Shown one piece after another: positions 1 through 8,241 of a DNA stretch of 28,176 bases. Origin of the DNA: an uncultured Bacteroidales bacterium (GTDB taxonomy: Bacteria > Bacteroidota > Bacteroidia > Bacteroidales > Paludibacteraceae); the NCBI GenBank assembly GCA_934716995.1, contig CAKUYO010000026.1, forward strand, positions 1 through 28,176, written 5' to 3'. The number at the start of each line of letters is the position of its first letter. Within the stretch, counting starts at the first letter, position 1. Below the pieces are notes generated by a model, which worked only from the letters and a program-made list of their open reading frames with translations, was not told where the DNA came from and did no database searches. The translations under genes were made by a program, and so were the position numbers.

Positions 1-51
1 CATTCTTATTGACTCCTCATCTTAATTTTTGATACTTCTCCTTTCACGCTG

Positions 52-59
52 CAAAGGTA
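52..59 (-). promoter_or_regulatory. Divergent promoter -7 element for a gene to the left
   Basis: The minus strand reads TACCTTTG, a perfect match to the Bacteroidota -7 consensus TAnnTTTG. No good TTG is seen 19-20 bases upstream, so only half the promoter is supported. Leftward, an AGGAG lies about ten bases before a minus-strand ATG at 3-1, so the neighbouring gene may begin exactly at the window edge. Only its start codon would be inside the window. Confidence 0.45.
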
Positions 60-81
60 AAGCATAAACTGTATATTAAGA

Positions 82-110
82 GGAGAATATCTCCCTGCAA
101 GTTCAACTTG
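82..110. promoter_or_regulatory. Two adjacent dyads between divergent promoters
   Basis: GGAGA-ata-TCTCC (82-94) and CAAGTT-c-AACTTG (98-110) are perfect short inverted repeats only three bases apart. They lie between the leftward -7 element (52-59) and the rightward promoter (133-163). They could be operator half-sites or a small hairpin; that reading is inference from position and symmetry. Confidence 0.3.
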
Positions 111-132
111 GAAGTGCAAAAATGTCGGTCAT

Positions 133-163
133 TTTGTAATATAGGATTTTTTTTGTAACTTTG
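133..163 (+). promoter_or_regulatory. Promoter of the rdgB-porZ-glycosyltransferase operon
   Basis: TTTG at 133-136 and TAACTTTG at 156-163 are separated by 19 bases, matching the Bacteroidota housekeeping promoter. The start codon of rdgB follows 22 bases after the -7 element. No other promoter match was seen before 7304, and the genes overlap or nearly touch, so this probably drives all five. Confidence 0.75.
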
Positions 164-185
164 CGCCGTATAAATAAGTGAAATT

Positions 186-791
186 ATGAAATTGGTGTTT
201 GCTACAAATAATGCGCACAAGTTGCAGGAAGTACGGGAGATACTGCCTGCAGATGTGGAGGTAATCAGTTTGCACGAGATTGGTTTTGACAAAGAGATTG
301 ATGAGACGGGGACCACTTTGGAGGAGAACTCGCGTATCAAAGCGGAAGAAGTATACCGGTTCGCAATGCACAATGCACAATGCGCTATGATAGACGGGGT
401 ATTTGCGGACGATACAGGTCTGGAGATTAGTGCATTGGGCGGGCAACCGGGCGTTTATACCGCACGTTGGGCAGGCGAACCGTCCAACCCTGAGAACAAC
501 CGCAAGAAAGCCTTGGCGGAGTTGGCAGGAGAGAATAACCGGAAGGCACAATTCCGCACGGTGGTTACATTGATACGCAACGGCAGAACCGAACAGATGG
601 AAGGCGTGGTGCGCGGCGAGATAGCCATGGAAGAACGTGGCGACGGGGGATTCGGATATGATCCGCTTTTTATCCCCGAGGGATATGACAAGACCTTTGC
701 CGAACTGCCAAGCGAGGTAAAAAACGGAATCAGCCATCGTGCGCGTGCGATGCAAGCGTTATGTGTAATTTTGCAGGAGAATACTTTATGA
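186..791 (+). CDS. rdgB: XTP/dITP diphosphatase (non-canonical purine NTP pyrophosphatase)
   Basis: House-cleaning enzyme of the RdgB/HAM1 (Ham1p-like) family. It hydrolyses dITP, XTP and ITP to monophosphates so that deaminated purines do not enter DNA or RNA. The 201-residue protein opens with the family signature FATNNAHK (residues 5-12), carries the catalytic FADDTGLE segment (73-80) and ends with the SHRARAMQAL base-recognition segment (183-192). It is slightly longer than the usual 190-197 residues. Residues 60-68, just before the FADDTG motif, are encoded by a threefold CAATGC-type microrepeat and look like a small insertion. The start is well placed 22 bases after a promoter. The stop overlaps the next start (ATGA), implying translational coupling to porZ. 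Cytoplasmic. Confidence 0.95.
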   Translation: MKLVFATNNAHKLQEVREILPADVEVISLHEIGFDKEIDETGTTLEENSRIKAEEVYRFAMHNAQCAMIDGVFADDTGLEISALGGQPGVYTARWAGEPSNPENNRKKALAELAGENNRKAQFRTVVTLIRNGRTEQMEGVVRGEIAMEERGDGGFGYDPLFIPEGYDKTFAELPSEVKNGISHRARAMQALCVILQENTL

Positions 792-3700
792 AAATAAACA
801 AACTGATATGGTTTGGGGTATTGTCATTGTTTTTGACGGTACCGTTGTCGGCAGAGGCATATTGGAAAACGCTGTTTGCCTACAATAATGTTGAGCAGAT
901 TGCCATGACGGATGATAGGGTTTTTGCCGTATCAGACGGTGCCTTGTATTCCGTGGACAAACAGACCGAAAAAATAGAGACATATAATGCGGGAAATGGT
1001 TTGCACGGGTCGGATATAGTATGTATCTATTATGACAAAGTCTATGATATGCTGCTTATTGCTTATGCAGACGGTAAGATAGATGTGCTGCATAATGGTA
1101 CGATAGAATATGTATCAGGACTGTACACCAAGGATATGATGGCTACCAAGACTATCAACAATATCACGGTGTACAACGGGCGGGCATATCTGGCTATGGA
1201 CTTTGGTATAGTTACATTCCGGCTGAACAAACGCGAGTTGGTGGATACGTATTATATCGGTGCCAATGCCGCGGAAGTGAAAGTGGAAGATATTGTTTTT
1301 CAAGACGACAGCATCTATGCCTTTTCCGGAAAAACAATGTACAAGGCAGCATTGCGCGACAACCTGCCCGACTACCGCTATTGGCATACGGAGGCTGTCG
1401 GGCGTATTGCGCGCGATACACAAAAGGGCGTGCAATATACCGATGACAGAGGCAATGTGTGGACGGCAGGCGGAAGCGAAGGTATTGTACGCGTGGATGC
1501 TACCGGTAGCCGTAGCACCTATAAGCCCCAGGGACCGCTGACCAACACCCCTTACGATATGACCGCCACGCAAGGGCATCTGTATGTGGTTTCCGGCGGG
1601 CGTTGGGCGGTACAATATAACACGCCCGGTAATGTGATGGTGTACGACGGCACGCAATGGATAAACATTTCGCAGGCTTCGATACAAGCCAAAACGGGCA
1701 ATCCTGCCAAAGACTTTATGCACGTGACGGTTGATCCGAACGATGCAATGCACTATTTTGTAACCAGTTACGGTACCGGTGTATACGAGTTCAAAGGCAG
1801 CGAATTGGTACAGCAGTATTTGCCGGACAACAGTTCGCTGATGACTGCGGTGGAGCACAATCCGAAGAACTATACACGTTGTACGGGAGGTGTATATGAT
1901 AGAGACGGAAACTGGTGGGGACTGAATATGGGACAGCGTGTATTGCATCGGCGTACACCGGCAGGCGGGTGGCAGGCTGTGGAAATATATGTGAATGGTG
2001 AAATTTTCCCAATGTATACTACCAATGAGTTGATATTGGATAACCATAGACAGAACTATAAATGGATTCCTTATTGTCGTTATAATGTTGGATTGTTACT
2101 GTTGGACGACAGGGGCACGATAGACAGCCAAGATGATCGGGTGGTCTTTCGCTCTGCGTGGACGGAGGCCAACGGTGAAAGCATATCTGTCGAAAGTATC
2201 TATACAGGAGTACAAGATAAGGAAGGAAATATCTGGTTGGGTACATCCGGTGGCATTATTATAATTCCGACTGATGTGGATTTCTTTACGTCAGATATGT
2301 GTACACGCATTGATATACAAGAAGATAATGGTGAGACGCCCTTTGTTAGCAAAGACATACATTCCATAGAATTTGATAGTAAGGGGCGTGCATGGATTGG
2401 TACCACAACTATAGGAGTATATGTGCTTTCTGCGGATTGGCAGACAATAGAAGCACACTATACCACAGATAATTCTCCAATGCCGAGCAACTATGTGATG
2501 TCGTTGGCATGGGATGATGTGAACGATGTGATGTATATAGGTACGAGCAAAGGAATTGTCTCTTGTACTGATCAATCAACGGATTTGAGGGATGAAACCT
2601 ATACCGATAGCGATGTACCCGATTATGGCAGTATGCAACAATGGAAACTGCATTATTCATACGCCCAAATGGAGGAAGTGGCATATAGTGCGACCGAAGT
2701 ATACGGGCTTGCCGACGGGGCTTTGTTCTCGCTGAACAAACAAGATGAGACTTTTACACTCTGGAATAAATCGACGGGGTTGAACGGCAGTGATATTGTG
2801 CATATTGCATACGACAATACAACAAAACAACTCATCATCTGTTATGCTGACGGACGTATCGATCTATTGTCGGATAACGGATCCGTTACCCAGATGCCGG
2901 ACTTGTATCAGAAAGCGGCAACGATACCTGTAACGGTGAACGATATTTTTGTCACAGATGGCTGTACGTATTTGGCAATGCCGTTTGGTATTGTGGCTAT
3001 CAATACAAAAAAGGCGGAAGTGATAGATACCTACTATATAGGCGATAGTGCACAAGCGGTAAATGTGCAGCGTTTGGCGGTGTGGGGGGATACATTGTAT
3101 GCTCTTTCGAAAGAGGCTTTGTATGCCGCATCTACCGCTGACAATCTGGTGGATTTTTCATTCTGGAAACAACAAACTCTCCCAAATAACAGGATTGTGA
3201 GCGATATACAGATAGCCAATGATGCTTTGTATGCACTGCAAGATTCTGTATTGTACATAAAGAAAGACGGTAGTTGGAATCGGGTGAAAGATGCCACATC
3301 GCTATATTGGATAATAGGGTATGCAAATCATCTGATAGCCAATCAGAATGGGCAGGGCATTATTGAAATTGACAAAGAGGAGATACGCAATTTGGGAAGT
3401 TATGGCATCAATGATATACAATATGATGCATCCGGCGACTGCTATTGGATGGCAGCCCCGAATTATGGTATTGCCCGGGTAAACAGAAATAAGGAATTGC
3501 GGACATTCCCGCCAGATGGTCCTGCAAACAATATCGGATACCGGTTAAAATATACAGGAGACCAGATCTTTGTGGCAGGTGGCAGTCGTTGGGCAGTACA
3601 GAGCAATAGAGATGGTTCTTTCAGTATCTACAACGGTACCAGTTGGCGCAAGATTACTTCTTCAGCAACACGTAGCCAACTCGGTTTGTACGGTTATCCG

Positions 3701-4870
3701 CGAGATGTTGTTTCCTTTGGTGTAGATCCGCAAGATGGAGGACATTTCTTTGCGGCTATGTATGGTATGGGTGTAATAGAATATAAGAACTATGCAGCGG
3801 TGGCACACTATGGCGTGAATAACAGTACACTTACTTCCGCAGCAGAGAATAACCCTAATTATTATACTCGCACCGAGGGGGCTATGGTGGATGAGAGTGG
3901 TAATCTATGGGTGCTAAATACGGGTTCGCAGGCTTATCCGATAAATATATGTACTCCGCAAGGGAAATGGGTAGGCTTAAATCTCACACAGCATGGGCAA
4001 CGCCTTTCTCTGATTACACCATGGGAAATAGTGGTGGATAATAGGGATTGTAACCGAAAATGGCTGATAGACCAACGCTACGCTCCAGGAGTAATACTTT
4101 TAGATGATGGTGGTACCCCGCTTTCGGACAGCGATGATAAATGCATCAAACGTAGTACATTTGTAGATGGGGATAATATCCAATTGACACCGGAATTTAT
4201 CTATTGTCTGGCGCAGGATTTGAACGGCGATGTATGGTTAGGAACGCCAACTGGTATCATTGTGATACCCTCTACGGTGGATTTCTTTACTTCCAATCAA
4301 TGTATGCGTATCAAGATACCGCGCAATGACGGGACCAACCTCGCTGATTATCTGTTGGGGACTGAGCAGATCAATGCCATCGCCGTGGATGGTGCCAACC
4401 GCAAATGGATAGGTACGGAGACTTCCGGAATCTACCTGATGTCAGCAGACGGACTGACAACCATAGCGCATTTTACAACGGAGAACTCTGTTTTGCCATC
4501 CAATTCCATTCTCTCTATTGCCATCAATTCTAATACAGGAGAGGTTTTTGTAGGGACTGGAAAAGGCATTGCTTCCTATAGGAGTGATGCTTCTGCTCCG
4601 CAGGAGGATTTCAGCGGGGCGTATGCTTATCCGAACCCGGTACGCCCCAATTATGAAGGAATGATTACCATCACCGGATTGATGGAGAACACCACTATAA
4701 ATATTGTAGATGCAGGCGGAAACCTTGTTTGCAAGACAAAGAGCAATGGGGGGACGGCAGTATGGGACGGCAGGAATTTCCGCGGGCAGCGTGTCGGCAG
4801 CGGAGTCTATACCGCCCTATGCAATGCGGAGGGAAACCATACGGTAGTTAAGATATTGGTAATGAACTGA
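788..4870 (+). CDS. porZ: Double-length PorZ-like type IX secretion protein
   Basis: The 1360-residue exported protein has a signal peptide (residues 1-23) and propeller-type repeats, and ends in one type IX C-terminal domain (about 1275-1360, YPNP at 1281-1284, then a beta-sandwich ending GVYTALC). P. gingivalis PorZ is about 776 residues, with two N-terminal propellers and one CTD; it sits on the cell surface and presents anionic LPS to the sortase PorU. Here the propeller region is present twice in tandem. Residues 26-595 and 619-1265 align along their length, for example DGALYSVDK/DGALFSLNK, GLHGSDIV/GLNGSDIV, VDTYYIG/IDTYYIG, GRWAVQ/SRWAVQ and DVDFFTS/TVDFFTS. The first copy stops where its CTD would start and is joined by an acidic linker. 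I start at the ATG at 788, which overlaps the rdgB stop and gives a clean signal peptide; an in-frame upstream ATG (761) does not. Family assignment is from remembered architecture. Confidence 0.8.
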   Translation: MKINKLIWFGVLSLFLTVPLSAEAYWKTLFAYNNVEQIAMTDDRVFAVSDGALYSVDKQTEKIETYNAGNGLHGSDIVCIYYDKVYDMLLIAYADGKIDVLHNGTIEYVSGLYTKDMMATKTINNITVYNGRAYLAMDFGIVTFRLNKRELVDTYYIGANAAEVKVEDIVFQDDSIYAFSGKTMYKAALRDNLPDYRYWHTEAVGRIARDTQKGVQYTDDRGNVWTAGGSEGIVRVDATGSRSTYKPQGPLTNTPYDMTATQGHLYVVSGGRWAVQYNTPGNVMVYDGTQWINISQASIQAKTGNPAKDFMHVTVDPNDAMHYFVTSYGTGVYEFKGSELVQQYLPDNSSLMTAVEHNPKNYTRCTGGVYDRDGNWWGLNMGQRVLHRRTPAGGWQAVEIYVNGEIFPMYTTNELILDNHRQNYKWIPYCRYNVGLLLLDDRGTIDSQDDRVVFRSAWTEANGESISVESIYTGVQDKEGNIWLGTSGGIIIIPTDVDFFTSDMCTRIDIQEDNGETPFVSKDIHSIEFDSKGRAWIGTTTIGVYVLSADWQTIEAHYTTDNSPMPSNYVMSLAWDDVNDVMYIGTSKGIVSCTDQSTDLRDETYTDSDVPDYGSMQQWKLHYSYAQMEEVAYSATEVYGLADGALFSLNKQDETFTLWNKSTGLNGSDIVHIAYDNTTKQLIICYADGRIDLLSDNGSVTQMPDLYQKAATIPVTVNDIFVTDGCTYLAMPFGIVAINTKKAEVIDTYYIGDSAQAVNVQRLAVWGDTLYALSKEALYAASTADNLVDFSFWKQQTLPNNRIVSDIQIANDALYALQDSVLYIKKDGSWNRVKDATSLYWIIGYANHLIANQNGQGIIEIDKEEIRNLGSYGINDIQYDASGDCYWMAAPNYGIARVNRNKELRTFPPDGPANNIGYRLKYTGDQIFVAGGSRWAVQSNRDGSFSIYNGTSWRKITSSATRSQLGLYGYPRDVVSFGVDPQDGGHFFAAMYGMGVIEYKNYAAVAHYGVNNSTLTSAAENNPNYYTRTEGAMVDESGNLWVLNTGSQAYPINICTPQGKWVGLNLTQHGQRLSLITPWEIVVDNRDCNRKWLIDQRYAPGVILLDDGGTPLSDSDDKCIKRSTFVDGDNIQLTPEFIYCLAQDLNGDVWLGTPTGIIVIPSTVDFFTSNQCMRIKIPRNDGTNLADYLLGTEQINAIAVDGANRKWIGTETSGIYLMSADGLTTIAHFTTENSVLPSNSILSIAINSNTGEVFVGTGKGIASYRSDASAPQEDFSGAYAYPNPVRPNYEGMITITGLMENTTINIVDAGGNLVCKTKSNGGTAVWDGRNFRGQRVGSGVYTALCNAEGNHTVVKILVMN

Positions 4871-4871
4871 T

Positions 4872-5255
4872 GTGAAACCGATAAAGCGGCATATAGATTG
4901 GGCTGAGATAATACGATACGGCATAGTGGGCGGGATAGCAACCGCTATCCATTACGGCGTATATGCATTGCTGCAGTTGTGGCTATCCGTCAATATAGCC
5001 TACACGTGCGGGTATATCATCAGTCTTGGATGTAATTTCATCTTATCAGCCCGTTTCACGTTTAAGAAAAGTCCGTCTTTGCCCAAAGCTGGCGGCTTTG
5101 TTGCCAGCCATCTTATCAACTACCTGTTACATATAGGACTGCTGAATTTGTTTCTGTATTGCGGTGTCAGCCAGATGCTGTCTCCGCTGTTGGTATTCTG
5201 TATTGTCATACCCGTTAATTTCATATTGGTTCGTTTTGTCTTTAATCATTTATGA
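4872..5255 (+). CDS. GtrA-family small membrane protein
   Basis: This 127-residue protein has four predicted membrane helices and the GtrA pattern near its N-terminus (EIIRYGIVGGIATAIHYGVY). A FILSARFTF segment precedes the third helix. GtrA proteins are thought to flip or hold polyprenyl-phosphate-linked sugars and usually pair with a GtrB transferase, which follows here. The start is a GTG placed two bases after the porZ stop; no better ATG exists in frame. The stop overlaps the next ATG (ATGA), so it is probably translationally coupled in both directions. Inner membrane. The sugar handled cannot be read from sequence. Confidence 0.85.
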   Translation: MKPIKRHIDWAEIIRYGIVGGIATAIHYGVYALLQLWLSVNIAYTCGYIISLGCNFILSARFTFKKSPSLPKAGGFVASHLINYLLHIGLLNLFLYCGVSQMLSPLLVFCIVIPVNFILVRFVFNHL

Positions 5256-6190
5256 AAAGCATATCCATACTAGTTCCATGTTACAATGAGGAGGCAGTAC
5301 TGCCTTTGTTCATAGACTCAATTGCCCCTATTATGGCAAATACCGATTACCGGCGGTGGCAGTTGCTGCTGATAGACGACGGAAGCACGGACAGGACACT
5401 GCAAATCATGTGCGAAGCACACCAAAGAGACCCGCGTATCGAGTACATAGAACTATCCCGCAATTACGGCAAGGAAACAGCCCTGCAAGCAGGGATTGAC
5501 TATGTAGCGGGGGATGCCGTCGTAATAATGGACGCAGATTTGCAACATCCCGTATCGGTTATACCCGAGATGATAGAAAAATGGGAAGCGGGATTTGACG
5601 ATGTGTATGCACGCCGTATCACACGAGGCAAAGAGTCATGGGCTCGCAAGGTACTGACCAAATGTTATTACCGGCTTTTGCAATCTGTTGCGCAGACGAA
5701 TGTATATCCTAATGTAGGCGATTTCCGCTTATTGGACAGATGCTGCATCAATGCATTGCGCTCAATGAAAGAAACCAACCGCTATACGAAAGGTATGTAC
5801 GGCTATATCGGTTTCAGAAAGACATATGTTGATTTTGATCAGCGGGAACGCATTGCCGGTCAGAGCAAATGGAACTACCATTCCCTTTTCAAGTTGGCAC
5901 TAAACGGCTTGCTGTCATCTACCACATTGCCTCTAAAACTATCCACGTATTTGGGACTGATTGTTTCCTTGGCGGCTTTTGTATATATGCTGTATGTGCT
6001 GCTAAAAGCAGCCCTGTTCGGCGATCCCGTACAAGGATTTCCGACATTGATGGTTACCATTTTGTTTTTAGGGGGTGTACAATTGTTGTCTTTAGGCATT
6101 ATAGGGGAATACATCGGCAGAATCTTTACGGAAAGCAAGAAACGTCCCAATTATTTTGTAAGAACATACAATGGAAAAAAAACAGAGTGA
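5252..6190 (+). CDS. GtrB-like polyprenyl-phosphate glycosyltransferase (GT2)
   Basis: A GT-A fold family 2 glycosyltransferase (DPM1/GtrB type) that would move a sugar from a nucleotide donor to polyprenyl phosphate at the inner face of the cytoplasmic membrane. Visible motifs are LVPCYNEE near the N-terminus, the nucleotide-binding DDGSTDRT (residues 42-49) and the metal-binding DADLQHP (94-100). Two hydrophobic helices occupy the last third, as is usual for GtrB. The length of 312 residues is typical. It overlaps the GtrA-like gene by four bases and the following membrane transferase by 20, a standard GtrA-GtrB-GtrC arrangement. Glucose and mannose donors are both common in the family; the choice here is not determined. 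Confidence 0.88.
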   Translation: MKSISILVPCYNEEAVLPLFIDSIAPIMANTDYRRWQLLLIDDGSTDRTLQIMCEAHQRDPRIEYIELSRNYGKETALQAGIDYVAGDAVVIMDADLQHPVSVIPEMIEKWEAGFDDVYARRITRGKESWARKVLTKCYYRLLQSVAQTNVYPNVGDFRLLDRCCINALRSMKETNRYTKGMYGYIGFRKTYVDFDQRERIAGQSKWNYHSLFKLALNGLLSSTTLPLKLSTYLGLIVSLAAFVYMLYVLLKAALFGDPVQGFPTLMVTILFLGGVQLLSLGIIGEYIGRIFTESKKRPNYFVRTYNGKKTE

Positions 6191-7304
6191 TTTCATTATT
6201 GAGTTATTGCTATGGGGGGTATTTGCCGCGATGAACCTGTTTTTCGTGGTCAAGTTTGTACCGCGTGCAGGGATATCGCCGATATGTGGAGGAATGGCAT
6301 ACAGTATATTCGCTGTGGTATGGATTCTTTTTGGGTATCGTCTGTTACCCCGCTTAACAGAGAATAAATGCAAATACATCGGCATTTCGCTGTTGGCTTG
6401 TATATGTGCGGCAATCATTCTGTCTTTGATAGTGATACCGCCGTTATCCGTACGAGTGGATCGCTGGTCTGCCACGACCTATTTCCTCAATGCCTTATTT
6501 CAGGGAGAATATCCGTATGCCGTTCACACGCACGTTTCGGAAAACAACTACCCCTCCCCGTTTCCGTTTTGGCATTATCTGAATATACCATTCTGGTTGT
6601 CAGGCGATGTAGGTATCGGGCTGATTGTTTTTCTGGTATTGACTGTTGTCTGCATATGGTTGTATTCATCCTCCAACAAAGTGGTATTGATGTTTTTGTG
6701 GCTGCTGGTTTGTTCACCGGCATACTGGTGGGAAGTAGCGGTGCGTAGCGACGGATTGAGCAATGCCTTATTGGTATTGTCCGTTATTTTGTTGTTGGAA
6801 CGCTATTCCATCCGTTTGGATAATCATTGGGGTTGGGTGGCAGTTATTGCCGGCTGTCTGGCAGCAACACGCTTGAGTGCGGTTATTCCTGTGGCTTTGT
6901 ATTTGTTCTATCCTTACCTAAAATGTAACCGGAAGATACAACTGCTATTCCCCGTTGTGGTATTGGGTGTGGTGCTATTGTTTTTTGTTCCCTATATATT
7001 CTGGGATACAGACAGTTGGATATTTTTCAGGCGCAATCCGTTTATGTCGCAGACCTCACCGGGCAATATGTGGATATTGGTGATTATGGTGATTGCGGCG
7101 ATACTAATAGCGGGGCGTAAAAAAACATTTGAGCAATATCTGTCCTCTACGGGATTATTTATGTTTTGCTTTATGCTTTTCACCCAATTGGGAGTAATCT
7201 ATATGTCTGCGGAACCGATTACGCTGTTTTCACCGCAATGTGATATATCTTATTTCACATTGTCTCTCCCCTATTGCCTGTTGTATTTATCTTTACGAGA
7301 ATAG
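6171..7304 (+). CDS. Polytopic membrane protein, probable GT-C-type glycosyltransferase
   Basis: A 377-residue integral membrane protein with about ten hydrophobic segments and no signal for secretion. The first large extracytoplasmic loop holds VRVDRWSATTYFLNALFQGEYPY. An acidic residue in the first outer loop is characteristic of GT-C enzymes, which take sugars from polyprenyl-phosphate donors. Other polar loop motifs are RSDGLSNALL and AATRLSAVIP. The start overlaps the GtrB-like gene by 20 bases, placing it where GtrC enzymes sit in gtrABC clusters. The function is inferred from topology and neighbours, as I do not recognise a named family. It is short for a GT-C enzyme. A MITE-like element begins 10 bases after the stop, so a longer ancestral C-terminus could have been lost. 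Confidence 0.6.
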   Translation: MEKKQSDFIIELLLWGVFAAMNLFFVVKFVPRAGISPICGGMAYSIFAVVWILFGYRLLPRLTENKCKYIGISLLACICAAIILSLIVIPPLSVRVDRWSATTYFLNALFQGEYPYAVHTHVSENNYPSPFPFWHYLNIPFWLSGDVGIGLIVFLVLTVVCIWLYSSSNKVVLMFLWLLVCSPAYWWEVAVRSDGLSNALLVLSVILLLERYSIRLDNHWGWVAVIAGCLAATRLSAVIPVALYLFYPYLKCNRKIQLLFPVVVLGVVLLFFVPYIFWDTDSWIFFRRNPFMSQTSPGNMWILVIMVIAAILIAGRKKTFEQYLSSTGLFMFCFMLFTQLGVIYMSAEPITLFSPQCDISYFTLSLPYCLLYLSLRE

Positions 7305-7314
7305 GAAAAAATAA

Positions 7315-7568
7315 GGTTCATCCGACATTTGAGTTGGTGGAGGTGTGAATTCAAATATGACTGATATTAAGGTAGTTATGATTATAGGATTCATCGGCTT
7401 TTTGTCTCATTATCTTGATTTTGTTGCTACCATATATTCTCGCAATGAAAGTTTTGTAATTTAAATATAATTTTTGAAATAAACATATTGAACGTATTAA
7501 AAGATTATCCATTAGGCTTTTACCGCCTAAGATTCCATGGTATCACCAACTCAAATATCGGATGAACC
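7315..7568. mobile_element. MITE-like element with 26-bp terminal inverted repeats
   Basis: The left end (7315-7340) and the reverse complement of the right end (7543-7568) match at 24 of 26 positions; both begin GGTTCATCCGA going inward. The AT-rich interior of about 200 bp has no transposase. It holds a small hairpin (TTAGGC/GCCTAA, 7512-7529) and one 35-codon reading frame (7357-7464). Size, non-coding interior and paired ends suggest a miniature inverted-repeat element or the ends of a deleted insertion sequence. No convincing target-site duplication is visible, so transposition is inferred only. Confidence 0.5.
7357..7464 (+). CDS. Possible 35-residue hydrophobic small protein inside the MITE-like element
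   Basis: ATG at 7357 opens a 35-codon frame starting MTDIKVVMIIGFIG and ending RNESFVI. It has a single hydrophobic segment. No ribosome binding site or promoter is visible and the frame is short enough to be chance. It is listed because it is the only intact frame in the element's interior. Confidence 0.12.
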   Translation: MTDIKVVMIIGFIGFLSHYLDFVATIYSRNESFVI

Positions 7569-7595
7569 AAGTAGGGTGATAATATAGAATAAACT

Positions 7596-7640
7596 AAACA
7601 GAAACTATTGCAATATATACAATAGAATAAGTTTCTGTTT
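7596..7640. terminator. Hairpin between convergent operons
   Basis: AAACAGAAACT (7596-7606) is perfectly complementary to AGTTTCTGTTT (7630-7640), with an inner ATTG/CAAT pairing. It sits 16 bases beyond the folE stop and beyond the end of the plus-strand operon. The stem is A/T rich and its ends supply T-runs on both strands, so it could terminate transcription from either side. It is weaker than a classical GC-rich terminator. Confidence 0.45.
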
Positions 7641-7656
7641 GTATCTGTGAAATTAA

Positions 7657-8241
7657 TTATCCGCGGATGAGGCGGAGAAATTCGTCGCGTGTCTCTTGGC
7701 GGGTGAAAGCACCAGTGAAATCAGAGGTGGTAGTGGTGCTGTGCGGTTTCTGTACACCGCGCATCTGCATACAGAGGTGCTCGGCTTCCACAACCACCAT
7801 CACACCCAACGGGTTGAGCGTGTTCTGGATGCAGTCTTTGATCTGTGTGGTCAACCGCTCTTGTACCTGCAGACGGCGGGCATAGACGTCCACCACACGG
7901 GCAATCTTGCTCAAACCGGTAATCCTGCCGTTGGGAATATATGCCACGTGGGCTTTGCCGAAGAAAGGCAGCATATGGTGCTCGCAGAGAGAATAGAACT
8001 CAATATCTTTTACCACCACCATCTGGCGGTAGTCTTCTTCGAACAGGGCGGAACGGAGTATTGCTTCGGGGTCTTCGTTGTAACCTTTGGTGAGAAACTG
8101 CAATGCCTCGCCTACACGCTCGGGAGTACGAACCAACCCCTGACGGTACGGGTTCTCGCCAATCAGGGTGAGGACAGAAGTTACATCTTTGGCAATGCGT
8201 TCTGTTTTTTCGCTATCGGGGCTAAATGTTTGCAAATTCAT
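7657..8241 (-). CDS. folE: GTP cyclohydrolase I
   Basis: Converts GTP to 7,8-dihydroneopterin triphosphate, the first step of folate (and queuosine-type pterin) synthesis. The 194-residue protein has the catalytic zinc ligands Cys86 and His89 in the YSLCEHHMLPF motif and Cys157 in HLCMQMRG. It also has GLSKIARVVDVYARRLQVQERLT at 109-131 and ENPYRQGLVRTPERV near the N-terminus. These are all hallmarks of the zinc-dependent FolE1 enzyme rather than FolE2. The ATG overlaps the stop of the upstream SPOR gene by four bases (ATGA), a coupling I recall from other Bacteroidales. Cytoplasmic, normally a homodecamer. Confidence 0.97.
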   Translation of the reverse strand: MNLQTFSPDSEKTERIAKDVTSVLTLIGENPYRQGLVRTPERVGEALQFLTKGYNEDPEAILRSALFEEDYRQMVVVKDIEFYSLCEHHMLPFFGKAHVAYIPNGRITGLSKIARVVDVYARRLQVQERLTTQIKDCIQNTLNPLGVMVVVEAEHLCMQMRGVQKPHSTTTTSDFTGAFTRQETRDEFLRLIRG

